Assembly: GCA_041687335.1 (NCBI GenBank)
Contig: JAWLCE010000001.1
Span: 248,001 to 312,000, forward strand
From: JAJFUE01 sp041687335
Lineage (GTDB): Bacteria; Sumerlaeota; Sumerlaeia; MVZB01
Direction of reading: 5' to 3'
DNA length: 64,000 bases
Shown in pieces: positions 27,783 through 35,211 of the stretch. The notes under the pieces are model-generated. The model was not told the origin of the DNA. It saw nothing but the letters and a program-made list of their open reading frames with translations, and searched no databases. How positions within the stretch are numbered: the first letter of the stretch is position 1; each line of letters opens with the position of its first letter. The position numbers and the translations under genes are program-made.

Positions 27783-29090
27783 TCAGCGTCCGTCACGGCG
27801 CGACAGGCCGCCTGCCCCGCGTTCGAAACGGTCGGTCCGGCTGTCGCGACGGCGGCTGTCGCGGCGCATCGTCAGCTCGCGCAGCACCCGGTCGGCATCC
27901 CTCAGCGTCTGCTCGTCCATGTGGATGTCGGTCTCCTCGGCGGCCGTCAGCGAGTGGAAGATCGTGAACTGGCGCAGCCGCCCCGAGCCTGCCGCCGGGC
28001 GCAGCCCAAGCTGGATCGCCATGTATCCCGGCAGGTCGTCGGGCATCTGCATCGGCATCCCGGCCAGGATCGGCGGAATCGCGCTCTGGCGGGTCTCATT
28101 GCGCGGCGGCCGGATGTCGCCCAACCCGCCCCCATACATAGTCGTCGCCGGCAGCACGCCCTCCTCGACCAGCGCCTGCATGTATTCCTGGTCGAACGGC
28201 GTCCGGTAGCGCTGCGCGTTGGAATCCCAGCTCGTGACCTCCACCCATTGACCCTCGAGGAAGTAGCCGTAGGTGATGTCGAAAATCTCGACCCCCTCGC
28301 ACATCGGCTCCACATACTGGACCGGCGGCGGCAGGAACTCCCCGCGCTCCTCGTCCTCGCCCTCGGCCGTGCTGTAGAACCGGGCCAGCGTCGCCAGCGG
28401 CGAGTCCCCCTGACGCCCTGAATAGCTGCCCGGATCGTAGATGTTGACCTCGGGGTTGAACATGCGCGCGAAATGATACTGCCCCGCGCCCGGCCGGAAG
28501 CCGTAGGGGTCCGACTCCTCGCGCCAGAGCACCCCGTCCTTCACGTAATAGCTGATCCGGCGCAGCCCCCCCGTGCCGTCGGCCGTGTTCGCCCAGTCCG
28601 CCGTCTGCCGGCGCACGAAGCTCACCCGGTCCAGCTTGCCGCCATCCTCGCCACGGAACGACAGGTCCAGCGGCGGCGTGATGCGGTCGAGCCGCAACTG
28701 GTCGGGGTTGTCGTCGCGCACGCGGCTGTCGGGCAGGAAATCTTCAAAGATGCGCGGGTCCATCCGCTGGGCGCGGCCCTGCGAATCCAGCGGCGTCTGC
28801 GCCACCAGCGACGCCCCGATCGTCTCCAGTTGACGGCGGAAGGAAAGATTGTATTCCGTCTCGCGCCGGTAACAGGTGTTGTTCAGGTCCCGCACGATCA
28901 CGTCCTGCGTCACCCGCGCCGTCGTCATCAGCTCGCTGAGCCCGTGGCCGGTCGTCCAGGCCTGCGTGCCCGTGCGCATCACCATCGTGATGGCGATCAT
29001 CGTCAGCCCGAAGATCGTCACCGCCAGGATGACCTCCAGCAGCGTGAAGCCGCGACGGCGGACGGTGGTGCGTGGCGTAAGGATGATCAT
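27783..29090 (-). CDS. gspJ: Type II secretion minor pseudopilin GspJ
   Basis: Encodes 435 residues, about twice the usual GspJ length. The prepilin peptidase motif RRRGFTLLEVILAVTIFGLT is textbook (cleavage after G, F+1, E+5). The long C-terminal region is not closely recognisable but includes several aromatic strands, and it ends in an arginine-rich, low-complexity tail (RRDSRRRDSRTDRFERGAGG). It overlaps gspI by four bases. Order H-I-J-K is as in other type II secretion operons, so assignment leans on position plus prepilin type. Confidence 0.85.
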   Translation of the reverse strand: MIILTPRTTVRRRGFTLLEVILAVTIFGLTMIAITMVMRTGTQAWTTGHGLSELMTTARVTQDVIVRDLNNTCYRRETEYNLSFRRQLETIGASLVAQTPLDSQGRAQRMDPRIFEDFLPDSRVRDDNPDQLRLDRITPPLDLSFRGEDGGKLDRVSFVRRQTADWANTADGTGGLRRISYYVKDGVLWREESDPYGFRPGAGQYHFARMFNPEVNIYDPGSYSGRQGDSPLATLARFYSTAEGEDEERGEFLPPPVQYVEPMCEGVEIFDITYGYFLEGQWVEVTSWDSNAQRYRTPFDQEYMQALVEEGVLPATTMYGGGLGDIRPPRNETRQSAIPPILAGMPMQMPDDLPGYMAIQLGLRPAAGSGRLRQFTIFHSLTAAEETDIHMDEQTLRDADRVLRELTMRRDSRRRDSRTDRFERGAGGLSRRDGR

Positions 29091-29557
29091 GGAATGGCAT
29101 ACGACCGTTTGGTGTTGGCGGAAAATTTCTCGAAACCGACGATCGCGCTCGTCACGCGCAGCACGTTATAGGCGCGCTTTTCATCCTCATAGCGGATCGT
29201 GATCGTCAACCGCCGCTGCGCGAAGAACTGGTCGACCTCGCTCTCGGTGCGGCGCAACCGCGGGTAGCTCGGCTCGATGTATTCCTTGTGCACCTGATAG
29301 CTGAAGTTGGGGTAATTGGGCCCGAAGCCGGCCTCGGTTTCCTCGCCCTCGGGCGGAAAGACCTCCAGCTCCTCCATCAGCTGCTCGGCCAGAAACCCCG
29401 CCTGGGTCTGGATCTCCATCACCCGCGCCGCGTCGAACGACTGCATGAACGAGCGCATCAGCGCCGCCACGGCAATCCCCAGGATCGTCAGCGCAAGCAC
29501 GACCTCGATGAGCACAAAGGCCGCGCCGCGGCGGCGGGGGTGGCGAATCGGCTTCAT
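29087..29557 (-). CDS. gspI: Type II secretion minor pseudopilin GspI
   Basis: Encodes 156 residues. The prepilin segment is RRRGAAFVLIEVVLALTILG, with Glu at +5 and a hydrophobic helix, followed by AGFLAEQLMEELEVFPPEGE as in GspI. The +1 residue is Ala rather than Phe if cleavage follows the glycine. It overlaps both neighbours by four bases (ATGA type), so the four pseudopilin genes are translated in tandem. It helps form the pseudopilus tip with GspJ and GspK. Confidence 0.85.
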   Translation of the reverse strand: MKPIRHPRRRGAAFVLIEVVLALTILGIAVAALMRSFMQSFDAARVMEIQTQAGFLAEQLMEELEVFPPEGEETEAGFGPNYPNFSYQVHKEYIEPSYPRLRRTESEVDQFFAQRRLTITIRYEDEKRAYNVLRVTSAIVGFEKFSANTKRSYAIP

Positions 29558-30159
29558 TTGCGGCTCCCGGGGCCATACACCAGCGTGCGCGAGCGCGGCT
29601 CGACCGGGGGCAGCCCCGGCTCCACGCGCGCCAGCCCGGTGGCGCGATAGATCTCGATGCTCAGCGTGCGCTGGCGCCCGTCCTGCAGTCCGATCGTTGC
29701 CGGCGTCGCCGAGCCGTCCGGGTGGAACACCACGCGCGGCCGGTCGTTGCGTTTCAGCATCGGCGCGGCGGTGCTGACCTGCGCGAAGGCCACCCCGTCG
29801 GGCAGCTCGCGCACGCGCAGGACCTCGCGCCCCACCACCGCGATCCGCTCGTCGGTCCGCCGCCGGCTGCGCCGCTCGGTCTCCTCGACCCGCTCGTTCA
29901 TCTCGTCCAGCAGCGCGAGCTGGTAGCGGTTGCCCTCGCCTTCCAGGTCGAAAATCACCTCGACCGGCAACTGGCGCGTCACGGCGCTGTCGCGCGCCAG
30001 CCGCAAGAGCGCCGCCACGTCGCGCGCCCCCTGCTTGAGCCGCAGGTGCTGCATCGTCGAGCGCATCTTGGGCATCGTGATCGCCGTCAGAGCCAGCAGG
30101 ATCAGCACCACCAGCGTGACCTCGATCATCGTGAACCCGCCTTGGCGTCTCGCTGTCAT
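29554..30159 (-). CDS. gspH: Type II secretion minor pseudopilin GspH
   Basis: Encodes 201 residues. The prepilin motif is RRQGGFTMIEVTLVVLILLA, then LKQGARDVAALLRLARDSAV and LPVEVIFDLEGEGNRYQLAL, the FimT/GspH pattern. It links the pseudopilus shaft with its tip. Its start codon directly follows the gspF stop codon (TAG ATG), another sign of a tight operon. The middle is rich in arginine and glutamate. Confidence 0.85.
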   Translation of the reverse strand: MTARRQGGFTMIEVTLVVLILLALTAITMPKMRSTMQHLRLKQGARDVAALLRLARDSAVTRQLPVEVIFDLEGEGNRYQLALLDEMNERVEETERRSRRRTDERIAVVGREVLRVRELPDGVAFAQVSTAAPMLKRNDRPRVVFHPDGSATPATIGLQDGRQRTLSIEIYRATGLARVEPGLPPVEPRSRTLVYGPGSRK

Positions 30160-31377
30160 CTAGAGCCCCTGCGTCGGATCGATTGAAAAGATCGGCAACA
30201 GCATTGCAAAGACGATGTAGCCCACCACCAGGCCCAGCGCCAGGATGATGACCGGCTCGATGAACGAGGTCAGCGTCTTGATGTCGCGCTCGACCTGCAC
30301 CTCATAGGAATGCGCCACGCGCAGCAGCACCTCGGGCAGGTGGCCCGTCTCCTCGCCGACTGCCACCATGTTGACCACCACCGACGGGAACATCGGGCTG
30401 CCCCGCAGCGAATGCGCGATCCCCGCCCCCTGCGTGATGCTCTCCGGAATCTTGGCGATTTCCTCGCGGATCGGCCGCAGCGAGGTGACCTCGGCCGCGA
30501 TCCCCAGCGCGTTCAGGATCGGCACCCCGTTGCGCAGCAGCGAGCCCAGCGTGCGCGCGAAGGCGGCCATCTCGCGCTTGAGCAGCAGCGGCCCCATCAG
30601 CGGCAGCCGCAACAGGAGCTGGTGGAACTTGCGCCCGCCCGCCTCGGTGGCGATGAACTTGCGCACGCCGATGATCCCCAGCGCCAGCCCGCCCAGAATC
30701 AAAAACTTGTAGGTGTCCAGCAGCCGCACCAGCAGCAGCAGGCTCTCGGTGATCATCGGCAGCGTCTGCCCCAGCTCGTCGAAGATCGTCATCACCTTGG
30801 GCATGACGAACATCAACAGGATCGCCACCGCCGAGATGCCGACGACGACCATGATCATCGGGTAGGCCAGCGCGCTCTTGATCTTGGCCCGCAGCTCCTC
30901 CTGCGTCTCGCTGTAGTCGGCGATGCGCGAGAGCGTCTGGTCGAGCAGTCCCCCAGCCTCGCCCGCGCGCACCAGCGCCACGTTGAGCTTGCTGAAGACC
31001 TCCGCATGCTTCTCGAGCGCGGCGGCGAACGTATCGCCCTCCTGCACGTCGTTCATCACCTGCGCCAGCAGCGCCGTCAGCGACGGGTTGGGCGCCTGGT
31101 TCTTCACGATCCCAAGGGCCTTGACCAGCGGCACCCCCGCCCCGATCAGGTCGCTCATCTGCCGGTAAAACGCGGCCATATCCGAGTGCTTGATCCGCCG
31201 GCCGCGCTTGCCCAGCGAAGCCAGCGCGCCCCCCCCCGCCTCGAGCGCCTGGATGTCGAGCGGATAATATCCCATCGCCTGCAGCCGGCCGGTGACGGCC
31301 AGCCGATTGTCCGCCTCCAACTGCCCGCTGATCAGCGCGCCCTTGCGGTCCTTGGCCTTATAGGTGAATTGCGGCAT
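30160..31377 (-). CDS. gspF: Type II secretion inner-membrane platform protein GspF
   Basis: Encodes 405 residues. It begins MPQFTYKAKDRKGALISGQL and has two tandem T2SSF domains (FYRQMSDLIGAGVPLVKALG; FARTLGSLLRNGVPILNALG) with membrane helices such as IMVVVGISAVAILLMFVMPK and FIEPVIILALGLVVGYIVFA. GspF anchors the GspE ATPase and the assembling pseudopilus. Its first 38 bases are part of a 164-bp direct repeat, so codons 1-13 also occur as the start of the small gene upstream. Confidence 0.95.
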   Translation of the reverse strand: MPQFTYKAKDRKGALISGQLEADNRLAVTGRLQAMGYYPLDIQALEAGGGALASLGKRGRRIKHSDMAAFYRQMSDLIGAGVPLVKALGIVKNQAPNPSLTALLAQVMNDVQEGDTFAAALEKHAEVFSKLNVALVRAGEAGGLLDQTLSRIADYSETQEELRAKIKSALAYPMIMVVVGISAVAILLMFVMPKVMTIFDELGQTLPMITESLLLLVRLLDTYKFLILGGLALGIIGVRKFIATEAGGRKFHQLLLRLPLMGPLLLKREMAAFARTLGSLLRNGVPILNALGIAAEVTSLRPIREEIAKIPESITQGAGIAHSLRGSPMFPSVVVNMVAVGEETGHLPEVLLRVAHSYEVQVERDIKTLTSFIEPVIILALGLVVGYIVFAMLLPIFSIDPTQGL

Positions 31378-31503
31378 GTGCTGCTTTCCCGGTGGTCAGT
31401 CCTGGTTCATCTTGGTCTGGTTCGTCATGAAGCGCCCGTAGGTGTTGTGAACGGGCGACAGGGTTCTCAAGTAAAGGTGCAAGGCGGGCGAGCTGCTTTC
31501 GTC
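31340..31503. repeat. 164-bp direct repeat, copy 1
   Basis: Covers the last 35 codons and stop of the 192-residue small gene, the 18-bp spacer, and the first 13 codons of gspF. It matches 31937-32100 at an offset of exactly 597 bp with about four mismatches, so the duplication is young. Confidence 0.9.
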
Positions 31504-31974
31504 CACCAGAAGCATCCCGACCCCCTCGTCTTTTTTGTTCATCCGGAACAGTGAGACGGGCAGCCCCGCGCCATGGTCAATTTTCGAGCTGATGAATCGA
31601 TCCTTCCGTTCGGCGAATGACTTGAACGGCACCCGCATCACCCACTGGAGCGGATCATCATCCGCCTCCGCCGGGCTCGCTTCCCCAAGCAACGCCGCCA
31701 AGTCGCCGGCATCCACGCGGGCATGATACCAGGGATCGGACAGTCCGTCCAACGGCCCCGATCCAGGCGAGGGTGAGTAAACCTCCAGCAGCTCGAAGGA
31801 ATCCGGCAGAGGCTTGGCCAGAATCATCTCCATCCATTTATGGTTGGCTCGGGTCTTCAAAACTCCGTAACTGATGCCCGCCATCGACAACACACCGATC
31901 ATGCCCGCAATGATTAGAACTCGTCGCCTCAACGTCCCCTTGCGGTCCTTGGCCTTGTAGGTGAATTGCGGCAT
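31396..31974 (-). CDS. Small membrane protein B with a GspF-derived start (chimeric)
   Basis: Encodes 192 residues. Residues 1-13 (MPQFTYKAKDRKG) are identical to the GspF start; the sequence then switches to RRRVLIIAGMIGVLSMAGIS, a membrane anchor, and a ~150-residue domain. That domain is paralogous to the neighbouring gene at 32099-32674: both have PLPDSFELLEV, RVDAxDLAALL, PFKS and LFRMN/LFRLN. I do not recognise the family. The chimeric start and its ribosome site come from the 164-bp duplication. Base use is AT-richer than in the gsp genes on either side. Confidence 0.75.
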   Translation of the reverse strand: MPQFTYKAKDRKGTLRRRVLIIAGMIGVLSMAGISYGVLKTRANHKWMEMILAKPLPDSFELLEVYSPSPGSGPLDGLSDPWYHARVDAGDLAALLGEASPAEADDDPLQWVMRVPFKSFAERKDRFISSKIDHGAGLPVSLFRMNKKDEGVGMLLVDESSSPALHLYLRTLSPVHNTYGRFMTNQTKMNQD

Positions 31975-32100
31975 GTGCTGCTTTCCCGGTGGTCAGTCCT
32001 GGTTCATCTTGGTCTGGTTCGTCATGGCGCGCCCGTAGGTGTTGTGAACGGGCGACAGGGTTCTCAAGTAAAGGTCCAAGGCGGGCGAGCTGCTTTCGTC
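31937..32100. repeat. 164-bp direct repeat, copy 2
   Basis: Holds the GspF-like first 13 codons now used by the 192-residue gene, the spacer, and an untranslated relic of that gene's last 35 codons (31993-32100). The repeat ends two bases into the stop codon of the upstream small gene, so that gene's C-terminus was probably set by the rearrangement. Confidence 0.9.
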
Positions 32101-32674
32101 AGCGCGCGCTTAAGAAATTCTTTGGGTCCATTGTGTTCAAGTAAAGCTGCAGGATCGGAGAGGTGCCTTTGTCCAACATGAGAATTCCCACAGGATGATC
32201 GTCCATGTTCAATCGGAACAACGACAAATGGGCTGGATCAATCTCATGCACCTGCAAAGATTTAAAGGGGGTGTGCATGTGCGCCCATGATATCAACGCG
32301 AACTCGTTCAGTTCATCATCAACCTTGGCCGGAACGGCATTCTTGAGTAGCGCTGCAAGATCTTCAGCGTCCACTCGCACGAGGAAGTTTGGGCCGAATG
32401 ATATTTTACCCGAGGGAGCATGAACCTCCAGCAATTCAAATGAATCTGGGAGCGGATTGCATAAAATCGTCTCCATCCAGAGAAGATCCATAACGTTGGG
32501 CTGAGTTCGTGCATTGGCAATGGCCAATTGAATATCGCGGAGTTCGCTCCGAGATGGAGAGTTGCTGCTGGATGGTGTTACGCTCATCCAGATGCCGAAG
32601 CAGAGAATGACCACGATGAGAGCGCCGCCCCCCATCCACCACGAAAAATAATGCTTTTGCATCATTTCTTTCAT
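32099..32674 (-). CDS. Small membrane protein A, paralog of protein B
   Basis: Encodes 191 residues. An N-terminal anchor (MGGGALIVVILCFGIWMSV) is followed by a domain sharing WMETILCNPLPDSFELLEV, RVDAEDLAALL, TPFKS and LSLFRLN with the next gene. Function unknown. A position between gspE and gspF suggests a role in, or tolerance by, the secretion operon. The stop codon uses the final two bases of the 164-bp repeat, and the C-terminus (NFLSAR) is shorter than the paralog's by about 20 residues, consistent with truncation. The AT-rich third positions contrast with gspE. Confidence 0.7.
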   Translation of the reverse strand: MKEMMQKHYFSWWMGGGALIVVILCFGIWMSVTPSSSNSPSRSELRDIQLAIANARTQPNVMDLLWMETILCNPLPDSFELLEVHAPSGKISFGPNFLVRVDAEDLAALLKNAVPAKVDDELNEFALISWAHMHTPFKSLQVHEIDPAHLSLFRLNMDDHPVGILMLDKGTSPILQLYLNTMDPKNFLSAR

Positions 32675-32689
32675 GCCATCTCTTTCACG

Positions 32690-34513
32690 TCAGCGCTCCA
32701 CCGTCAGCCCCGGCGCCACGCCCGGCGTCTTCACCTCGCCTGCCCCGTTGCCGCCGTCGGCCAGCAGGTCCGGCTTTTTCTCGCTCTCTTCCTCGAGCAC
32801 CATGATCTCGTCCTCCATCGTCACGCGAAGGATCTCCTCGATCGTGGTCAGGCCCGCCTTGCATTTGGCCCAGCCGTCGTGGCGCAGCGGGCGCATCCCC
32901 TGCTTGACCGCCAGCCGCTTGAGGATGTTGGCCGGCTGGCGCTCCACGATCATCCGCCGGAATTCGTCCGTGATCTGCACGATCTCATAGACCGCCGTTC
33001 GGCCCATGAACCCGGTAAAGCGGCAGCGCTCGCAGCCGTTGGCCCGGTAGAGCGTCAGCGTCGCCGGGTCCTCGCCCGTCACGTTGACCCGCCGCAGTTG
33101 CTCGGCGTCGGGCGTGTGCGGCTTCTTGCAGTGCGGGCAGAGCTTGCGCACGAGGCGCTGCGCCAGCAGCCCCTCCACCGACGAACTGATCAGGAACGGC
33201 TCGATCCCCATGTCCAGCAGTCGCGTCACGACCGAGCAGGCATCGTTGGTGTGGATCGTCGTGAACACAAGGTGGCCCGTCAGCGCCGTGCGGATCGTGA
33301 TCTCCGCCGTCTCCTGGTCGCGCGTCTCGCCCACCATGATGACGTCGGGGTCCTGGCGCAAAAACGTCCGCAGCAGCCGCGCGAAGCTCAGCCCGATCCC
33401 CGGGTTGACCTGCACCTGCATCACGCCGTTGATCCGATACTCGATCGGGTCCTCGATCGTCAAAATCTTCTTGTCCAGCGTGTTGATCTCGTTGAGCCCG
33501 GCGTAGAGCGTCGTCGACTTGCCCGAGCCGGTCGGGCCGGAGACCAGCACGATCCCGTGCGGCTTGTGGATCATCTCGCGCAAAATCTTCGCGTAGTGCG
33601 GGTCAAAGCCCAGCTTCTCGATCGTGATGAACTCGCTGTCGCGCGAGAGGATGCGCAGCACGACCGATTCGCCATAGGGGGTCGGGATCGTCGACACGCG
33701 CAAGTCGTAGTCGGTCTCCCCCTTCTTGATCTTGATCTTGCCGTCCTGGGGCAGCCGCCGCTCCGCGATGTTCATGTCGGCCATGATCTTGAGGCGCGAG
33801 ATGATCGCCGACTGGTAGCGGCTGACCGCCGTCGGCACGCTCGCCTCGTAGAGCAGCCCGTCGATCCGGTAGCGGATCCTCATCCGCTCCTCAAGCGGCT
33901 CGAAGTGAATATCCGTCGCCCGGTCGTCGACCGCCTCGTTGATCACCTGGTTGACGAAGCGCACGATCGAGGCGTCCTGGGCCAGGTCCTCCAGGTCGTC
34001 CACCTCGCCCGAGCGCGCCTCCAGCGTGACCTCGGTCTGCTGGTCGTCCTCCAGCATCCCCTCCATCGTGTCGGCGCCGATGCCGTAAAAACGCTTGATC
34101 GCGTCGCGGATTTCCTTGACCGTCGCAAACGCCGGCTCGACCTCGACCTTCAGGTGCAGCCGCAGCTCGTCGAGCACGTGGATGTCGAGCGGGTCGCACA
34201 TCGCCACGCGCAGCGTGTTGCCCTGGCGCTCGAGCGGCACCACCTCGTAGAGGTTGACCAGCCGCGCCGGCACGCTCTCGATCACGCGCCGCTCGATCGC
34301 CCGGTCCGCCAGCGTCTCAAACGGGATCGCCAGTTGCTCGGCCAGCGTGCGCATCAGCGACTCCTCGCCGATCGCCCCCATCTTGAGCAGCACCTCGCCC
34401 AGCCGCTCCCCCGAGCGCTTCTGCTCGGTCAGCGCCTGATCCAGGCTGTCGATGTCGAGCAGCCCCTTGCCGACGAGCAGCTCGCCCAGCCGTTTGTGCG
34501 ATGAAAGCAGCAT
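32690..34513 (-). CDS. gspE: Type II secretion ATPase GspE
   Basis: Encodes 607 residues. Residues 1-150 are an MshEN-like N-terminal domain (RLGELLVGKGLLDIDSLDQA). The ATPase core has Walker A GPTGSGKS (Lys332), TIEDPIEY, DPDVIMVGETRDQETAE and TTIHTNDA, then a tetracysteine zinc site (CPHC ... CERC), typical of GspE/PilB. It energises pseudopilus assembly through GspF. With gspF-H-I-J-K downstream, GspE is preferred over PilB. GAGG lies before the ATG. The C-terminus extends ~30 acidic residues beyond the usual end. Confidence 0.93.
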   Translation of the reverse strand: MLLSSHKRLGELLVGKGLLDIDSLDQALTEQKRSGERLGEVLLKMGAIGEESLMRTLAEQLAIPFETLADRAIERRVIESVPARLVNLYEVVPLERQGNTLRVAMCDPLDIHVLDELRLHLKVEVEPAFATVKEIRDAIKRFYGIGADTMEGMLEDDQQTEVTLEARSGEVDDLEDLAQDASIVRFVNQVINEAVDDRATDIHFEPLEERMRIRYRIDGLLYEASVPTAVSRYQSAIISRLKIMADMNIAERRLPQDGKIKIKKGETDYDLRVSTIPTPYGESVVLRILSRDSEFITIEKLGFDPHYAKILREMIHKPHGIVLVSGPTGSGKSTTLYAGLNEINTLDKKILTIEDPIEYRINGVMQVQVNPGIGLSFARLLRTFLRQDPDVIMVGETRDQETAEITIRTALTGHLVFTTIHTNDACSVVTRLLDMGIEPFLISSSVEGLLAQRLVRKLCPHCKKPHTPDAEQLRRVNVTGEDPATLTLYRANGCERCRFTGFMGRTAVYEIVQITDEFRRMIVERQPANILKRLAVKQGMRPLRHDGWAKCKAGLTTIEEILRVTMEDEIMVLEEESEKKPDLLADGGNGAGEVKTPGVAPGLTVER

Positions 34514-34631
34514 CGTGACCTCATCTTCCCCTCTGGCATCGGCGCGGGCCCGACTGCCCCGGACCCACTACCCCGCCTGCATCGCAAGCCAGAACAGTGC
34601 CCAAAGCGCCGGGGACCCCCGCTCGGGGCTA

Positions 34632-34660
34632 AGTATAGAGATTACAGTCCTCGATGTCCA
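34632..34660 (-). promoter_or_regulatory. Sigma-70-type promoter for the gspE operon
   Basis: Read on the minus strand: TGGACA (34660-34655), a 17-base spacer, TATACT (34637-34632). Each hexamer is one mismatch from consensus. The start point would be near 34625, giving a ~110-base leader that begins with a CCCCG-AG-CGGGG hairpin. Confidence 0.6.
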
Positions 34661-34679
34661 GCCCGCGCCCGCCCCCGCG

Positions 34680-34696
34680 CCCCCCCCCCCCCCCCC
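34680..34696. repeat. Homopolymer C17 (G17 on the gspE strand)
   Basis: Seventeen uninterrupted C residues lie 20-36 bases upstream of the -35 hexamer of the predicted gspE promoter. Such tracts slip during replication and can change promoter strength. The length is also prone to sequencing error. Confidence 0.8.
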
Positions 34697-34787
34697 AGCC
34701 CCGATTCCGCGATAGCCCAGTTGTGATCGCACCACTGCCCACCCCGGCCGTGAAAAGCCCCCGCCTCGCACCCTTGATTCTGAAAAT

Positions 34788-35057
34788 GTTCACGAAAGGC
34801 ACGAAAAAGATCACGAAAAGGTCCCCAATCCCCGGCTGTACCTGGTGGTGTCATGGTGATCATTATAATACCCGGAGATTCTGCCGCCCCCTTCGGGGCT
34901 CGAACGCTTTGGGTGCTTGACCGGGGGTTCCCTGCGGTCACCCCCGGCTACGGTACGAACGGAGATCCCTTTGCGCATCCTCTGCGTCCTTTGCGGCTCT
35001 GCGGTTCAATCTTCCCGGTTTGGTTGCGGCAATGCCACGCCAAGGTTTTTCGTGAAC
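34788..35057. repeat. 270-bp inverted-repeat element, second and more decayed copy
   Basis: Ends GTTCACGAAA (34788-34797) and TTTCGTGAAC (35048-35057) are inverted, with further CACGAAA iterons inside the left end. The core (GACCGGGGGTTCCCTGCGGT then CACCCCCGG, about 34918-34950) parallels 24853-24884 of the first element, as does the preceding GATTCTG...GGGGCTC stretch. No gene is visible inside. Confidence 0.5.
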
Positions 35058-35132
35058 GCACAAATCTTGAAGGATCGAGGAGAAACCCGCCCGATATTCA
35101 CCCCTGCTGGCATTCCGTCAAAATCAGTGCTA

Positions 35133-35159
35133 TACAGTTTGGTGTCCGGTCGCCGATAA
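35133..35159 (+). promoter_or_regulatory. Sigma-28 (FliA) promoter for the kinase-receiver operon
   Basis: TACAGTTT, 11-base spacer, GCCGATAA: 15 of 16 positions match the enteric consensus TAAAGTTT-N11-GCCGATAA with the exact spacer. The predicted start point is near 35166, which excludes an ATG at 35164 and supports the kinase start at 35212. Confidence 0.75.
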
Positions 35160-35211
35160 AGCGATGGAACGGCGGCTTGCGGACGCCTGTATTTTGACCG
35201 GGAATGCCAGG

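Noticed and set aside
35164..35211. Earlier kinase start at ATG 35164
   Set aside because: It lies at or before the start point predicted from the sigma-28 promoter and has no ribosome site.
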